Below are positions 10,449 through 23,500 of a stretch of 64,000 nucleotides of DNA, piece after piece (position 1 is the first letter of the stretch; each line of letters opens with the position of its first letter). The translations under genes were made by a program, and so were the position numbers. A model generated the notes under the pieces. The model made no database searches. It was not told the origin of the DNA and saw only the letters and a list, made by a program, of their open reading frames with translations. Source of the stretch: Uranotaenia lowii (lineage: Eukaryota > Arthropoda > Insecta > Diptera > Culicidae). Location of the stretch: positions 165,407,104 through 165,471,103 of the forward strand of contig NC_073693.1 in assembly GCF_029784155.1 (NCBI RefSeq), given 5' to 3'.

Positions 10449-10950
10449 TGAGACTGTTGAAAAACTCAAACAGCTTTTCGGAACCCGAATCTCACTGTTC
10501 AGTAGAAGGTACGACTGTTTCCAAGTCGTGAAGCAGCCGGACGAGGACTACGTTACCTACGCTGGGACGGTCAACAAACGATGCGAGGATTTTGAGCTTG
10601 GCAAGATCACACCGGACCAGTTCAAATCGCTCATCTTCATCCGAGGCCTCCAATCTTCCAAGGATGCCGACGTCCGAACACGCCTGAAATAGATAGACTT
10701 GCGAAATCATAACTCGATCTCACCAAACAGACGTTCAAGCTTTTGATGGTGTATAAATCGCCCTATTCCTGGGCAAAACGCCTCTTAACTCCAAAAAGCG
10801 CAAGTCCGTCGGATACCAAGTTGTTCATGCGGTATCCGAAGCTCAATCCTGAATCCTGAGGTATGCCCAAGTCCTGAATGTTGGTTATCCTTGCTATGCT
10901 CTCGTCGAGAGAATATCTTAACCTTTTCCTTCCCACGAGGTTTTTCACGT
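10449..10950 (+). pseudogene. Gypsy-like gag, C-terminal part and degenerate tail
   Basis: Directly after the hAT duplication the frame continues ETVEKLKQLFGTRISLFSRR, followed by CEDFELGKITPDQFKSLIF and a stop near 10690. It matches in register the gag at 57980-58260 (KLKKLFGRQTSLLNAR, then FQLTKLSNDQFKALRF). Beyond the stop the sequence is decayed and no zinc knuckle, protease or RT can be read. Together with 5354-5719 it forms one gag split by the hAT insertion. Confidence 0.75.
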
Positions 10951-11830
10951 TTTAAAAATAGAAATATTGATTTACAAACATAATTCTAGAACAAAAGATG
11001 CATAATTTAGGACTATTTCAATGATCCATTTAATAAATTTGGGTTTTGAGGTGGATCATATATGCTCTATTGGGAAGATAACAACACATAGGGTGCAAAC
11101 GAAAAAACAAGAAATGATTGCAAAAAATATGGAATATCATCACCTCATTGATCACAAAACTAAGAAGATCCTATTTCGTAAAAAAACTTCATTGGTATAC
11201 CCATATTTCGAAAGTCTAGTTATTGAAATTTTAGAATTTTTTTCATTTTAGCCTTGAACAATGGCCGCCATGACACTTGGTGCCAGAAAAAAAGAAACAT
11301 GCTGTTTTTCGAAAAAATCACAAACTTTTAGAATTATTTCGCAACTTATGGTCATTTTAGATAATGAAATAACTATCCTGAAGCGATTTTTTTTTGACGG
11401 AATGATTTTCATGAGTTTTGATAAAAAGCTTCACAAGAAGAAAAGTACGTTTTTTCCCAGTGTATCACCAGTTATCCACTTTACTTTTTCGAAAATGTAT
11501 ATGTTTCATAGTTGAAATCTAAGTAAATCATCATTTGATTCTGCTTGCATAGACAACCTGCTGCACGTCAGTATTTTATTTTATGAAAACTTGTCAAGTT
11601 ATTGAACAACAAATGACGACTTGATTTAAATTCGAAAAAAATCTGCTGAGCTAAACCTAGTGAATCGATGTTCTTCAAATTTTGTGCAATGTTTCTTCAC
11701 TCATATCTATACATTCGGTGAAAAAATGTTGGAAAAAGTTTGGCAAAATCTTTATTCTTTTTCACGAGCAAAAATAACTTCATGGGTCGTCGGTGTAGAT
11801 AAAAATGAATAAATCTGGCAAGTCTGGCAA
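10951..11830. other. Unassigned sequence
   Basis: Short frames at 11021-11251 and 11261-11515 have no recognisable domain and no splice-site context. I see nothing else here. Confidence 0.4.
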
Positions 11831-11975
11831 GCTGCCCATTTAGTTAAATGAAGATAAGCGGCCCCAAGTGGCTGCCTTGAGGTACTCCAGGTACGTGTTT
11901 ACAGAATATTCTGCAGTCTGTCCATTAGATAGTATTTGATTCAATGAAAAGTTCAGTCCAAATGCACTTTTACTC
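11831..11975 (-). pseudogene. LINE reverse-transcriptase fragment
   Basis: On the minus strand one frame reads RIFCKHVPGVPQGSHLGPLI before a stop. GVPQGSxLGPL is the conserved RT block 4 of Jockey/CR1-type LINEs. The fragment covers only that block, so the clade cannot be fixed. It may be related to the RT remnants at 51108-51470. Confidence 0.65.
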
Positions 11976-12480
11976 AATAATCGAACATTTTGTTGAAATA
12001 ATTCAAATTTTTCACTAATCGGTTGCTTTCCTGTTCAATTATGCTCGTCTACGTCATCAGGCAAAATTCTTGATTTCATACAGATGTTTGAAATTCTCAA
12101 AACTCATTCGATTCAGTTTTCTCACTACTTTTCAGTCAGCCTTCAATAATATATCAATTCTTGTGATGAAAAATAGTGTTTTGAGTTGAATCTGTTTACC
12201 AAAATATTGTTTCTGCCAATATACCTTTGGTAATCGGACATTTTCGGTCCCAACTGCGTCCGATCGACAAGAGAGTACTGTAATTGAAAAATCTGAGTTT
12301 TGTACCAGATGTATTCTGAGATATGAAGGATCGATTGGTATACTTAACTCTAGGCCTGAGGGCCTCATTAAATTTCTAGCGACGACACGTCCCAACAACA
12401 GATTGTTCGGTCGTGGAGTTTACTCAGCCATATACGTTGATTGATAAATGAATGGAAAACGAGACGAATATCAACAACGC
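11976..12480. other. Unassigned sequence upstream of Sec24
   Basis: A minus-strand frame at 12132-12398 (88 codons) has no recognisable motif. No repeat boundary is evident. Confidence 0.4.
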
Positions 12481-13108
12481 CAAAACAGTGCAGTTGTTAT
12501 TTGTTAAAACCTGCCTGCCTAGACTGGTAAACGGCTCATTTAAAAAAAGTATTTCACTGGCGCTGAATAAAGCAAGGTGCTAATCCGCTCCGCTCTGCAG
12601 TTATAGCGGAAGTGATTGATCTGTGTGCTATTTGAATGTGGTTTTAGCTGCTGAGTTGTATTACGCACGTGGCTACTGGAAGTATGTAATGATAAGTTTA
12701 CTATCGGTTGGTGTAGTATCTAAGGGTTGTTGGTACATGCTGGTGTGTGTCTCTTGCGAGTGTGCGAAGAGATTTGGTTGTGTTTAGGTGTTGGCCTAAC
12801 TGTTCACTGGCCGGTTAGCTCTATCCCGAACATGGCGGAATGCGATAGATGCATAGATGATTGCTGGGTAGCGTTGTCTACTACGAATGCTAGTAGATCA
12901 AGTGTATGATTGTCTAGTTGCTCAGTCCTCTCTCTTATCTCCTAGTGCTGATAGCGTGCAAGGTCGTTGATTTCGTTGTTTTCCTTCTCTTTGTTCTGCA
13001 GTTCATTCGAGTTCGGATTGGTCGTTGTAACATAAAAATCTAATCAAATAGATAGAAGAGCATTATTTTTGTTGCAAAATTACTAATGTTTTATGTTTTT
13101 GCTTTTAG
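12481..13108 (+). promoter_or_regulatory. Sec24 upstream region: probable promoter, 5' leader exon and first intron
   Basis: The coding exon is preceded at 13101-13108 by a good splice acceptor (TTTTTGCTTTTAG), so an upstream non-coding exon must exist. This 600-bp stretch is less AT-rich than its surroundings and carries no repeat. I cannot place the transcription start or the donor with confidence. Confidence 0.45.
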
Positions 13109-13121
13109 ATCCTAAAATAAA

Positions 13122-14515
13122 ATGATGCATAATCCATCACAATATTACGCCATGGCCAATGGGTATCCTCCGGTGCAAGCGAAAGGTCAACCACAACAGC
13201 AGCAACAGTATCCGCCCTCATCACAACCGCAAGGAATCCCGCCCCAGCAGCAACAGCAGCAGTATCCAATGAAAAATGCTATGACAAATGGTCCTTCGCT
13301 GCCTCCACAACAACAACAACCGCAACAAAAGCAACAGTACATTGCCCCTGGTCAAGCACTACAAAATGGGCCTCCGATGACACCGCAAAATCAATACAGT
13401 GCTCAGATGCCACATCAAAACAATCGCGTAGGAAATCTTATTACGAATGGTAACAGCGCAGCTTCGTCCAGAACCGCGTCACCTTCACTGGGGAACAACA
13501 ACATACCAGCGTCACAGTTGCCGCCATCAGGAGCAAATCGGCCACCGGGCGCATATCCAACGCCTTCTAGTCAAAGTCAACAGCTTAGTGCGCCAGTTAC
13601 TAGTAGCTATAATTTGAGTCCCAGCAACAACTGGACGAGTGGGATCAATAGTAATCTAATAAATACCCCCCCGAAGACTGCCTCGGGTCTGTCAACTCCA
13701 CTGAATGCATCTACTCCCACTTTGGGACAGCCGCCTTCAAACGGCCCTGTAAATAATTTAACAGCTAGTATGCAAAATTTAAACGTAAATAGAGTTCCAA
13801 CGGCTCAAATGAATCACATCAACGGATCGGGTCCCGCTCAACCGCCGGTGTCTACAAACAATTATGCAACACAGGCACCACCAGGACAGGGACCTCCACT
13901 ACGTCAGTCCGAGGTTAGTCCTGGGAACCAAAATTTGCCACCCACAAATGGAACTTATGGACAGCAGACAGCGCCCCAAATGAATCCGATGAATCGTCCC
14001 ATAAACGGAAACTATGTAACCAGTCCATCGATGCCACTCCAGCCACAAGGACCCATGCCTCCGACAGCGGCCACTTCAGCTAAACCTACAATGAACAAAC
14101 GACCACTTTATCCAACCCAACCGATGACCGGTAACAGTTTTCCAAATCAGCAACAGCCAACACAACAAATTCCTGTCGTCCAACAATTTCAACAACAACA
14201 ACAACAGCAACATCAGCAGCAGCCCCAACAGTTCCATCAACACAGTCATTTACCTCATCAACACCATCCTCATCAACAGCAGCAGCTGCAGCAGCAACAT
14301 CAACAACAACAACAATTACTACATCAACAGCAACAACAACAACAACCCTACGGCAATCCACAATACAACGTCGTGAAGAGCGGTTTCAATCGACTGTGGG
14401 GAAACAACACGACCGATCTGCTCCAGAACCGGCACATTTTGCCGACGGAGAAGGTTCGGCCGCCGGTCATCCATCTGAATCACCCGTTCCAGGACGCCGT
14501 CAATTGCAATCCCGA
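13122..14515 (+). CDS. Sec24: Sec24 coding exon 1 (disordered N-terminus)
   Basis: Residues 1-464 plus two bases of codon 465. The exon begins MMHNPSQYYAMANGYPP; the second Met is an equally possible start. CAA/CAG runs at 14185-14350 encode a long Gln/His tract. The exon ends with the conserved lead-in to the Sec23/24 core (VRPPVIHLNHPFQDAVNCNP). The donor is GTAAGT at 14516. Confidence 0.93.
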
Positions 14516-17500
14516 GTAAGTACCAAAAGCGATATAGTTGAGTTCCTCAATCTGTACCTACACACCTTTTCACGTGCTTTCAAATGTTTTTTTTTTTCGA
14601 ATCTTCTGCCATTCGATCGATTTTTGCAGGACGATTTCCTTCCTCCGGTCTAGCAGCAATAACTTTAAAACATTAAACATTTACAAGGATTTCAGAGAGA
14701 AAAAAAACTATTTACTAGTCTTACTTTTTTGAATCTATAGCAAAATGCGACCTAAATGAGGCATCAACATCAAAATGATACAATTTTTGGTGTTCATTTT
14801 TATGCAATAGCAAAACCAGGCATTATTAAGGTATCAATGTTAATTTTGTATACAAGAAACATAACAGCTTAGTAATCGACACCAACTGCAATTTCGATGT
14901 TGATACCTCATTTTGCAGTCATCATTAGACAATCTGCCTTGTTTTTTTAATAAGTCTTTTAATCATTACATTCAAGTTATATTATTACAGTTTATTAAGT
15001 GTTCAGATCAATTATGATCAGTTCAACTCTTTGATTAAGTAAATTTTAAACATTGTTTATTTGATTTAAATTTGCTAGAGCAATAAATTATTTGATTTAT
15101 AGGAAAATATCCTGTAGAGAAAAAAATATATGTATATACTTAAACCTAAATTATATCCTAAAAACTAACTTAATTGTAAAGAGAACGAATCTCTGCGATG
15201 GAAGACTGCATCGATTTTCCTCTGAAGTTTGAGATGATTTTGTTGGCCATCTCTTCGATCGATTCAATGCCCGCAATCCGATGAAGGTTTTCGGTGCGTG
15301 CCAAGGTGGAAGCCGTAAAACCATTTTCAGAACCTTGTTCTGAATCCTCTGGATGGCTTTTTTTCTCGTCGCGCAGCAGCTAGACCAAATCGGAACTGCA
15401 TACATTATCGCTGGTCGAAACACCTGTTTGTAGATGAGTAACTTATTCCTCAGGCAAAGCTTTGATTTCCTGTTGATGAGAGAATAAAGAGATATAGTGT
15501 ATTTATTACATTTAGATTGAATATCTTCAATGTGATTTTTAAAAGTAAGATTCCGATCAAGTGTGAGTCCCAAGTACTTCACGTGATCAGACCATTCTAA
15601 TGAAACCCCATTAAAAGTTATGGAAAAATTTTCATTAGGTTTTAAAAAATTTGCTCTTGGCTTATGGGGAAATCAAATAAGTTGAGTTTTGGAAGCGTTA
15701 GGAGAAATTTTCCACATTTTCAAGTAATTCAAAAAGGAATTTAAATTTTGTTGCAATCTACTGCGTACCACCCGTAAATTTCGACCTTTGGCTGAAAGCA
15801 AAGTATCATCAGCTAATAATCTTCTAACTTTTCCTTCCGGTACATCAGGAAGGTCAGAAGTAAAAATATTGTATAAAAATGGCCCAAGTATACTGCCCTT
15901 AGGGACACCAGCTCTAATGGGTGTCCTTTCAGAGCATGAATTTTGATAGCTTACTTGTAAGGTTCGGCTAGTCAAATAATTTCGAATTATTTTGGTGAGA
16001 TATACACACGGAAAATAAAAAAAAGGTAAAATTTACCTTTTTGCGAGGTGAATTTTTTCCACCCCTCTTTCGAGGTAAATTTTACCTTTTTTTCATTCAC
16101 CTAGCAAAAAGGTAAATTTTACCTTTTTCGCATTCACCTAGCAAAATAGTAAATAATACCGTTTTCCCATTTACTGATATAAAAGGTAAATGCTGGTTGG
16201 TTTGATTGTTTGCTTCAATAAGAATTAAAAAAATACAAAATTCTTTCAAAAATGATATTTATTGGAGATAAATAGGGACTGGTATTTCGGCTTCGCGTTC
16301 TTCTGAACCGCTATGGCCGCTGAATCCACCTGCGTTGCGTTCATTCATGGCCTCCTCCGTTCGACTAATCCGGTCAGGTTCGGCTTTTCCGGCTGGAGGA
16401 TGACGTGGAATACACCTCAAAGCTCTATGGGCCGATCTGAAACATAATCAATAGTATTATGACGAGAACCAGCACAACTAAATGATATTTAAGAACACTT
16501 ACCATTCTATTCCGATTTTCACATATTAGGCACAAAACAAAACTTGTTCCTAGAATGACAAAACAGCTTAACCTCAATGAACGGGTTCGGCGAATAGTTA
16601 CTTTTTTTTAGAAGAATTGTACCGTTTTGTTTAGCTCAATCCAGGTCAATTACACCTCGCTACGAGGTAAGTTTTACCTTATTTGGATTTACCTTTTTTT
16701 CTAGGTGAATTATACTTTTTTTATCGAGCTCAATTCAGGTGAACTTCACCTCGCTACGAGGTAAGATTTACCTTTTTTGGATTCACCTTTTTTCTCGGTG
16801 AATTGCACCTTTTTTCCAACCTCGATTCAGGTAAATTTTACCTAACTGTGAGGTGAGTTTCACCTCGAAGAGGTAGAAGTTACCTTTTTGGCTTTCACGA
16901 GCGTTCACCTTTGCTAACTCGGTAAATTTTACCTTTTTATTATTTTCCGTGCAGGAAATTCAAATCGAGCTAATTTAGCTACTAAACCTTTGTGCCAAAC
17001 ACTGTCAAAAGCTTTTTCAATATCTAGAAGAGTTGAATAACCTTCAGATTTGCTAGCGTTAATCATATTAGTTACACTCAAAAGTTGATGTGTAGTAGAA
17101 TGTCCTTGACGAAAACCAAATTGTTCATCAGGGAAAATAGAATTCTAGCGTAACATTTCAAAAGGGCGAAACTGCCAAATGTAAACAAATCGAGTTAACG
17201 GTCATTCCGGATGCACACGGTTGCACTTTACCTATCAAACGCGGTTTCATCTTAAAATTACTTAAAACTTTCAAAAAATTGATAAAATTCAATTGGGCGA
17301 AACTTCCTGTTGATGCATTTTCGTTGGAACGTGAAGTTACGCCTATAGTCCTATTTGTCGCTGGTAGTGTTCGTGATATTATGCTGGTTGCTTCACCAAC
17401 ACTTTTCAGTTTTGGGACAATCAACCTCAAAAACGACCATGTGCGTCGACCGGCTGCCCGTTTTTTGTACCGAGAGTTTTTGAGGTTAATTGTCCCGTCT

Positions 17501-20500
17501 CATCTGTACACGCTCAGCAAGTGTGCGTAAGAAATGTCAAAAACAACTCTATTCAAAATGGAGTGAATTTTTCTATTCGTGTAGAGCCAAAAGGCGTAAC
17601 TGAGTTGACCGTGTGTGACAAAACGGCCTAATTAGTTTTTGCGTGTAGGATGAATGGGCGTAACTTCAAAACCAAAACAAAAACGGCCGATCAATTGGGC
17701 GAAACTTGCAGGCGTAACTGAAATCGAAAACAATAATAGGGCGAAACTCGAAAATCTCTGAAATTACGCGAAAAAAGTTGAAGTTCTTGATAACCATCGA
17801 ACAATAAGTGAATATTATGCACATTTTTTGATTTTGTTGAACAAAACGTGGTCGATTTTATAAATAGGATTTGAAAAGGTGTTCCGAATTTTCAAACGCG
17901 TTTTTCTCGTTTCGAGCTAACTGCTAGTTTCGCCCTTTTTAAATGTTACGCTAGAATTCTGATTAATGTGGATCATCATTCTTCTTGTGTATGTGGGTTA
18001 ATTCTACCGGAGAAGAGTGCGAAAACCGAAGAAATATCGCGTACTAATTATTTACTAATTAGTTTTACTTTAAAATTAACGAAATAATCGGAAGAGCCTA
18101 ATGAAAAACGCGCGATTACTTTTCTGTTACTTTTTTATTCTGCTCTTATTTTTCTTACTTCCACACTCAGAAAAATCCATACGTCCAAACCAGACTGCAT
18201 ACATAACATTTCTTCCCCCCTTGGAGAGAGAATTCTGACTTTACGGGGAGTAACGGATAGGAGGGCGTCGTTGTCGCTCGGACCGTCGCAAGATTGGCGG
18301 TGAACCTTCGGATGATTGTGCTGGACTGCTGGTTGGTGTCACGAACGATGACTCTGGAGTTTGGCGACCATTTGAAGAGGCCTCCGTCGTTGTACTACCA
18401 TCCGAACTGAAGGAGTGTTGCTGTGACGTAATTGCATCATCGTAAAAATGCATTCGTTGAGAAGCTGGAGCTGAACCTGTTGTACTTTTCTTTGATTCAC
18501 TAAAGAGAGGGATGCTTTCGTTGTCGTGGAAACGTCGAAGTTGGTCAATGTGACGTTTCAAATGTTTTCCTTCGTAAACAACATCGTAGTGCAGATCCCC
18601 CAAACGGGCAGCAATAATTCCTGGGATCCATTTGTCCAGCCTAGGATTTCCTGAAAGGCAGTAGACGTGCTGACCTGGGCTGAAAGTGCGAAACGATGCA
18701 TCGAAAGAGGCCCGTTGTTTTTCTGTGATTTTTGTGCTGATGTCTTGGGGTCGAACGAGATCCAACCGCGTTCGAATGTTTCTTCCCAGGAAAAACTTTG
18801 CCGGAGACTCTCCAGTTTCGGCATGAGGAGCTTTGCGATACTGCATAAGAAATTTGTTTGTGTTGGCTTGCAAAGTTGAGTTCGTTGTTCCCATAGCCTT
18901 GAGCGCCTTTTTTACGGTCTGAACGTAGCGCTCCGCTTGGCCATTTGTAGCCGGGTGATAAGGTGCTGAAAGTTTGTGATATTTCAGTCCGCTTCGATGA
19001 AGAAAAACTTTGAATTCATCGGCAGTGAATTGTGGACCGTTGTCCGACACGACTGTCACTGGTGCCCCATATGCAGCAAACAGGCCATCCAGAATATTAA
19101 TCGTCGCTAATGCTGTTGTGGAATTGGTAACCTTGACTTCGACCCATTTGTTGTAAGCATCCACGATAATAAGCAACATCATACCAGCTACTGGCCCGGC
19201 ATAATCTATATGAATGCGTTCCCACGGACCTTTTGGGTACTCCCAGTGATGGCTGTTGAACTTCGGTGGTGCTGGTGCATGTCGTGCGCATTCAGCGCAG
19301 GATTTTGCTATGTTTTCGATGTCTGCATCTATGCCTGGCCAGTACACAAACGATCGCGCCAGTCCCTTCATTTTGACGACCCCGATGTGAGCCACGTGAA
19401 GGTCTTTCAGAATTGCTTCGCGAAAAGTAGGTAGGATGACTACACGGTGTTCGAAGAGGAGGCAGTTGGCAACTTCGGTGTATTTTGATTCCGGCGCCTT
19501 GTAACCTGACTGTGCCAAGTTTCGACCCAACTCGAGTAGTTGCAGAAGTTTTCCCAGATGCACATCCTTTCTGGTTTCACGAGCGATGTATTCAGCGCGT
19601 ACTGGTAATTGTTGAATTTGGTGCAGTGCGAAATTGTCAAAACCATCCACGTCATTTCTTCCCTCCTCGAGGAACAAGCTGTGGACACCGGAATTCGCCG
19701 ATTTGCTTGGGATTCTGGAACAGTAGTCGGCATTCGTGTTTTGACTTGTTGGCTTGTAGACTACATCAAAGTTGAAATGCGCTAGATCATGGGTGGCCAA
19801 CATTTTCAACAGACGGGCCAAATTTCAGAAATGAGATTGGCTGGCGGGCCAAAAAAACGAATTGTTCTGAAATATTCGAAGAAAACGAATAATAAAAGAT
19901 TTTTTAAATGCTATGAAAACATTTGCCTGGGTCACATCAAGTATAGATAAAGCTGGCCAGATTACCGATTTTATCCGGGTTTCCCAGATATTTAATACAA
20001 AATTTGGGAAAAGTCCGCTCCGGTTGGTTGCCCGGATTTGATTTAAAAATGCTCGGATTTTGACCGGATTATCTCATTTTTTTTGCCGTATCGAGCAAAA
20101 AACTATTTTTATTTTATTTTTATTTTTTTATTTATGCGTCTAAAACGCGAATTTTTTGAGCAAGTTTTATAAAAAATAATCATGAAAGGTTTTGTGGAAG
20201 CCTAAAATACAATTTGAAATCTGTTCTTAAGTTTTACGGGATTTTTTTTTCACTTTTTTTTTAGTAGTTCTTGGGTATTTACCAAATTTTCCCGGACTTT
20301 TGGTAGACAATTTTGAAATCAAATGCCCGGATTATGCCAGGTTTTTAGATAAAATAGCCCAGATCTGTCTTGCCTGGGTACAGACTGAAAAAAATCTGGC
20401 AACCTTAGTATAGGTTAATCTTAATGAGTCATTTTTGTTACTAGCATGTTTTTTACCAATTTTGCTCCATATTAAAAATTATAGGAATATTATGCAATTC

Positions 20501-23500
20501 AAAAAGATTTATCCCTTCCAACTTATGTAGATCAATCATTTCAAGGCAATTAAAACTTCCTTGGTTTATTCATCCCAAGTATGTGAAATAGTGTGACTAC
20601 AATGAATATTAAGTCAATTTCATGGTCTCTAAGTATTAAAAAATGACCGCCCTTTTTTCAAAGTTTTCAAGTTTACCGTTCTTGTAAGAAAAATTTTGTA
20701 GACAAATTAAAAAAAAAATCCCGCAGGTTTTAATCGTTGATATAAAGTAACGTCACATGCTTTTGACATTGAAAAGAATACTTTTTCAACGAACTCTAGT
20801 AATATCATAAATAAGATTGATTTTTCAAAGTACGGAACTCAACCTCAACTCAATCCAACTATTTTTAAATTTTCCAGTACAGCGATTTGAAAAGTATATT
20901 GGAAAAGCATTTTATAAACAGGATGAATACGAACTTGATTCTTTGATATAATTATTGCACTTTTTGTAAGTTTAAAATTTGGGAAAAAATTTGTTCTTCT
21001 GAGAGATTTGTCAGTAAAAAACCGATTCTAGTTGAATTCTACTACCGAACTGTAAACTCTGTATAGTTTTTCATTATTGATGTTCTTGTACATAAATACA
21101 AAACAACATGCCAATTAAAATATATTTGGAGTTGGTTTAATTTTCATAAAGCTAAGCAAAAAATAACTGCTGTGAAAAATGTTCACAGCAAACTTTCGAT
21201 ATTTTACAATTTTTAAAAAAGTTATTAAATTTGGATGGATGAACGAAGTTGTTGAAATAGAATTCAAATTACGAATGGTTGAAGTTGATGTAAAATTATT
21301 GTTTTAATTATAAAGTTGATAAGATTCGTTAATTTTTTTTTTTACAAATTTCAAATGATTTTGATACGATCTTACTATCTTTTTGAGGCTATTCAAATTT
21401 CTCAATATTAAGACTAGCGTCTGCTTGAATGCTCTTTAAACCAATGATATGTAGTTACCAAATACCAATCGGTAAACATTAAAAAATTTGTTATAGGATT
21501 CACAGATAATTTGTCAAAAACCGAAAAATTTTGATAACTTGAAAACCATAATTTCAGTGAAGGTATACTTTTTGGTAAAACTATATGAGACCCTCAGAGC
21601 TAAAGACGTATATGTAAGTGCAAAAATGTTCGATTTTGAGTAAATAATACGAAACGATTCTCGATGATTCAAATTAAATTTGGTGAAGTTTTAAGATTTT
21701 AATAATTATATCCTCATACTTGTACGCTCGAGAAAAATATTACAACTGTTCGAAAAATAAATGGAAAATGGCCAAACACAATAATTTAAAAGCATGTTTT
21801 CTCGAAATTAGTTTTTAAACACTTTGATCCCTTTGGCTTATATCACTTCAAGGAGGTTTTCAGATCTCTGTTTTAAATTTTGTTAGTGTAGATTCAGATA
21901 TATTTATACAAATGACATACGCAGACCAAGAAAATGTCAAATCCTTAGATCATGGTTTTTCCAAAAAGAGCTTCGCGGGCCACAAAAAGTTAGTCGCGGG
22001 CCACATGTGGCCCGCGGGCCATTGTTTGGCCACCCATGCGCTAGATAGTCCGCATAGTTAGCCATTCGGCTAATGCACAGTGTAGGCAGGGATTTTTCTG
22101 GGTGAAGGATTTGAGTTAATGGCTTGTGATCCGTGATTAAGGTAAACTTACGTGCGTAGAGGTAATAGAAAAACTTTTTCACTGCCCATACGATGGCAAG
22201 GGCTTCTTTATCGATTTGCGGATATCGTTGCTCAGTACTGGACATGGTACAACTAGCGTAAGCAATCGGGCGTTCAGTTCCGTTGCTAAGTCGGTGAGAA
22301 AGTACAGCTCCGAGGCCCGTTTTGCTAGCATCGGTTGCTAGAATCAGCGGAAGGGTAGGATCGTACTGTATGAGTACTTGGGGTGATATCAAAACTTGTT
22401 TCAAATCTTGGTAAGCCTCATTAGCTTCGGATGTCCATTCAAATGGTTCTGTAAGTATCATTTCACGTAAGCTCTTGGCTCGCACTGAAAGATTAGGTAT
22501 AAATGCACTGTAGTAGGTTGCCTTACCCAGAAAAAGCTGCAGTTCTTCCGGCGTTGTCGGACGTGGTGCATCCCGAATCGCTTCAATGTGCTTTTCGGAT
22601 TTGTGTAGACCGTGGCGATCAATTCGGTGGCCCAGGCACTCGAGGGATGGCGTAGCAAAGATGCATTTTTTCCGGTTGAGCCGTAGGCCGTGTTGCCTAA
22701 TCCTGTCCATGGTTGCAGTAAGAGTCAGCATGAGCTCCTCGAAGTCTTTGGCAAAGACGATAATGTCATCGTAGAAATTGACCACATGATCCAAACCTTG
22801 AAGAACAGCCTCCATGCGTCGCTGCCAAATGGCGGGTATATTTGCGGCTCCGTATACAGCTCTTGTTGGTCGGATAAGCCCATGCGTCGGAGTGTTGAGG
22901 GTTAGCACATGACGAAACTCGTCGTCAATTGGCAGGTGCGTGTATGCATCAGTTATGTCCAAATGACAAAATAATGCAGCTCCTCTCATTTTGTTGAAAA
23001 TTGTTTCGATTTTGGGTATGGGATGTTCGTCAATAATCATTTTAGGGTTAACTGTTGGTTTATAGTTACCTGTGATCCGCATACCTCCATTCTTCTTCAT
23101 GACGATATGCGTCGGTGACGCCCACTCGGAGTAATCAACTTTTTCGTAGAACCCTGAGGCAACCTTTTTTTCTATCTCCGCAGCGTACCGGTCGCGTAGA
23201 GCAAGAGGAACTTCCCGTGCTCTGGCGCACACTGGAGATGCTTCTTGTTTGAGGTGAACCTTTGCTGATGGACCTTCGAGCTTTCCCGGAACCTCACTGA
23301 AGATATTTTCAAAATTTTCCAGAAGTTTTGATAGTTTGGCTGCTTGATCTGTGCTAATGCTAGTGACACTGTTGATGCACGAATTAGAAGAGAACATGTC
23401 ATTCCAGTCAATCTAGTCGGTGAAATGAGTTATCCACTCTCGCCCGAAGAGAGCTTCCGAAGTACCAGATACCACATACAAGTTCAATCTGCGCGTTGTA

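Noticed and set aside
14086..14361. Antisense frame rich in Val and Ala
   Set aside because: It is the complement of the CAA/CAG tract in the Sec24 first coding exon.
21937..22038. C-terminal 36 residues of the RT frame as a real protein end
   Set aside because: They are encoded by the inserted hAT element; the true pol continues at 19787 after the insertion.
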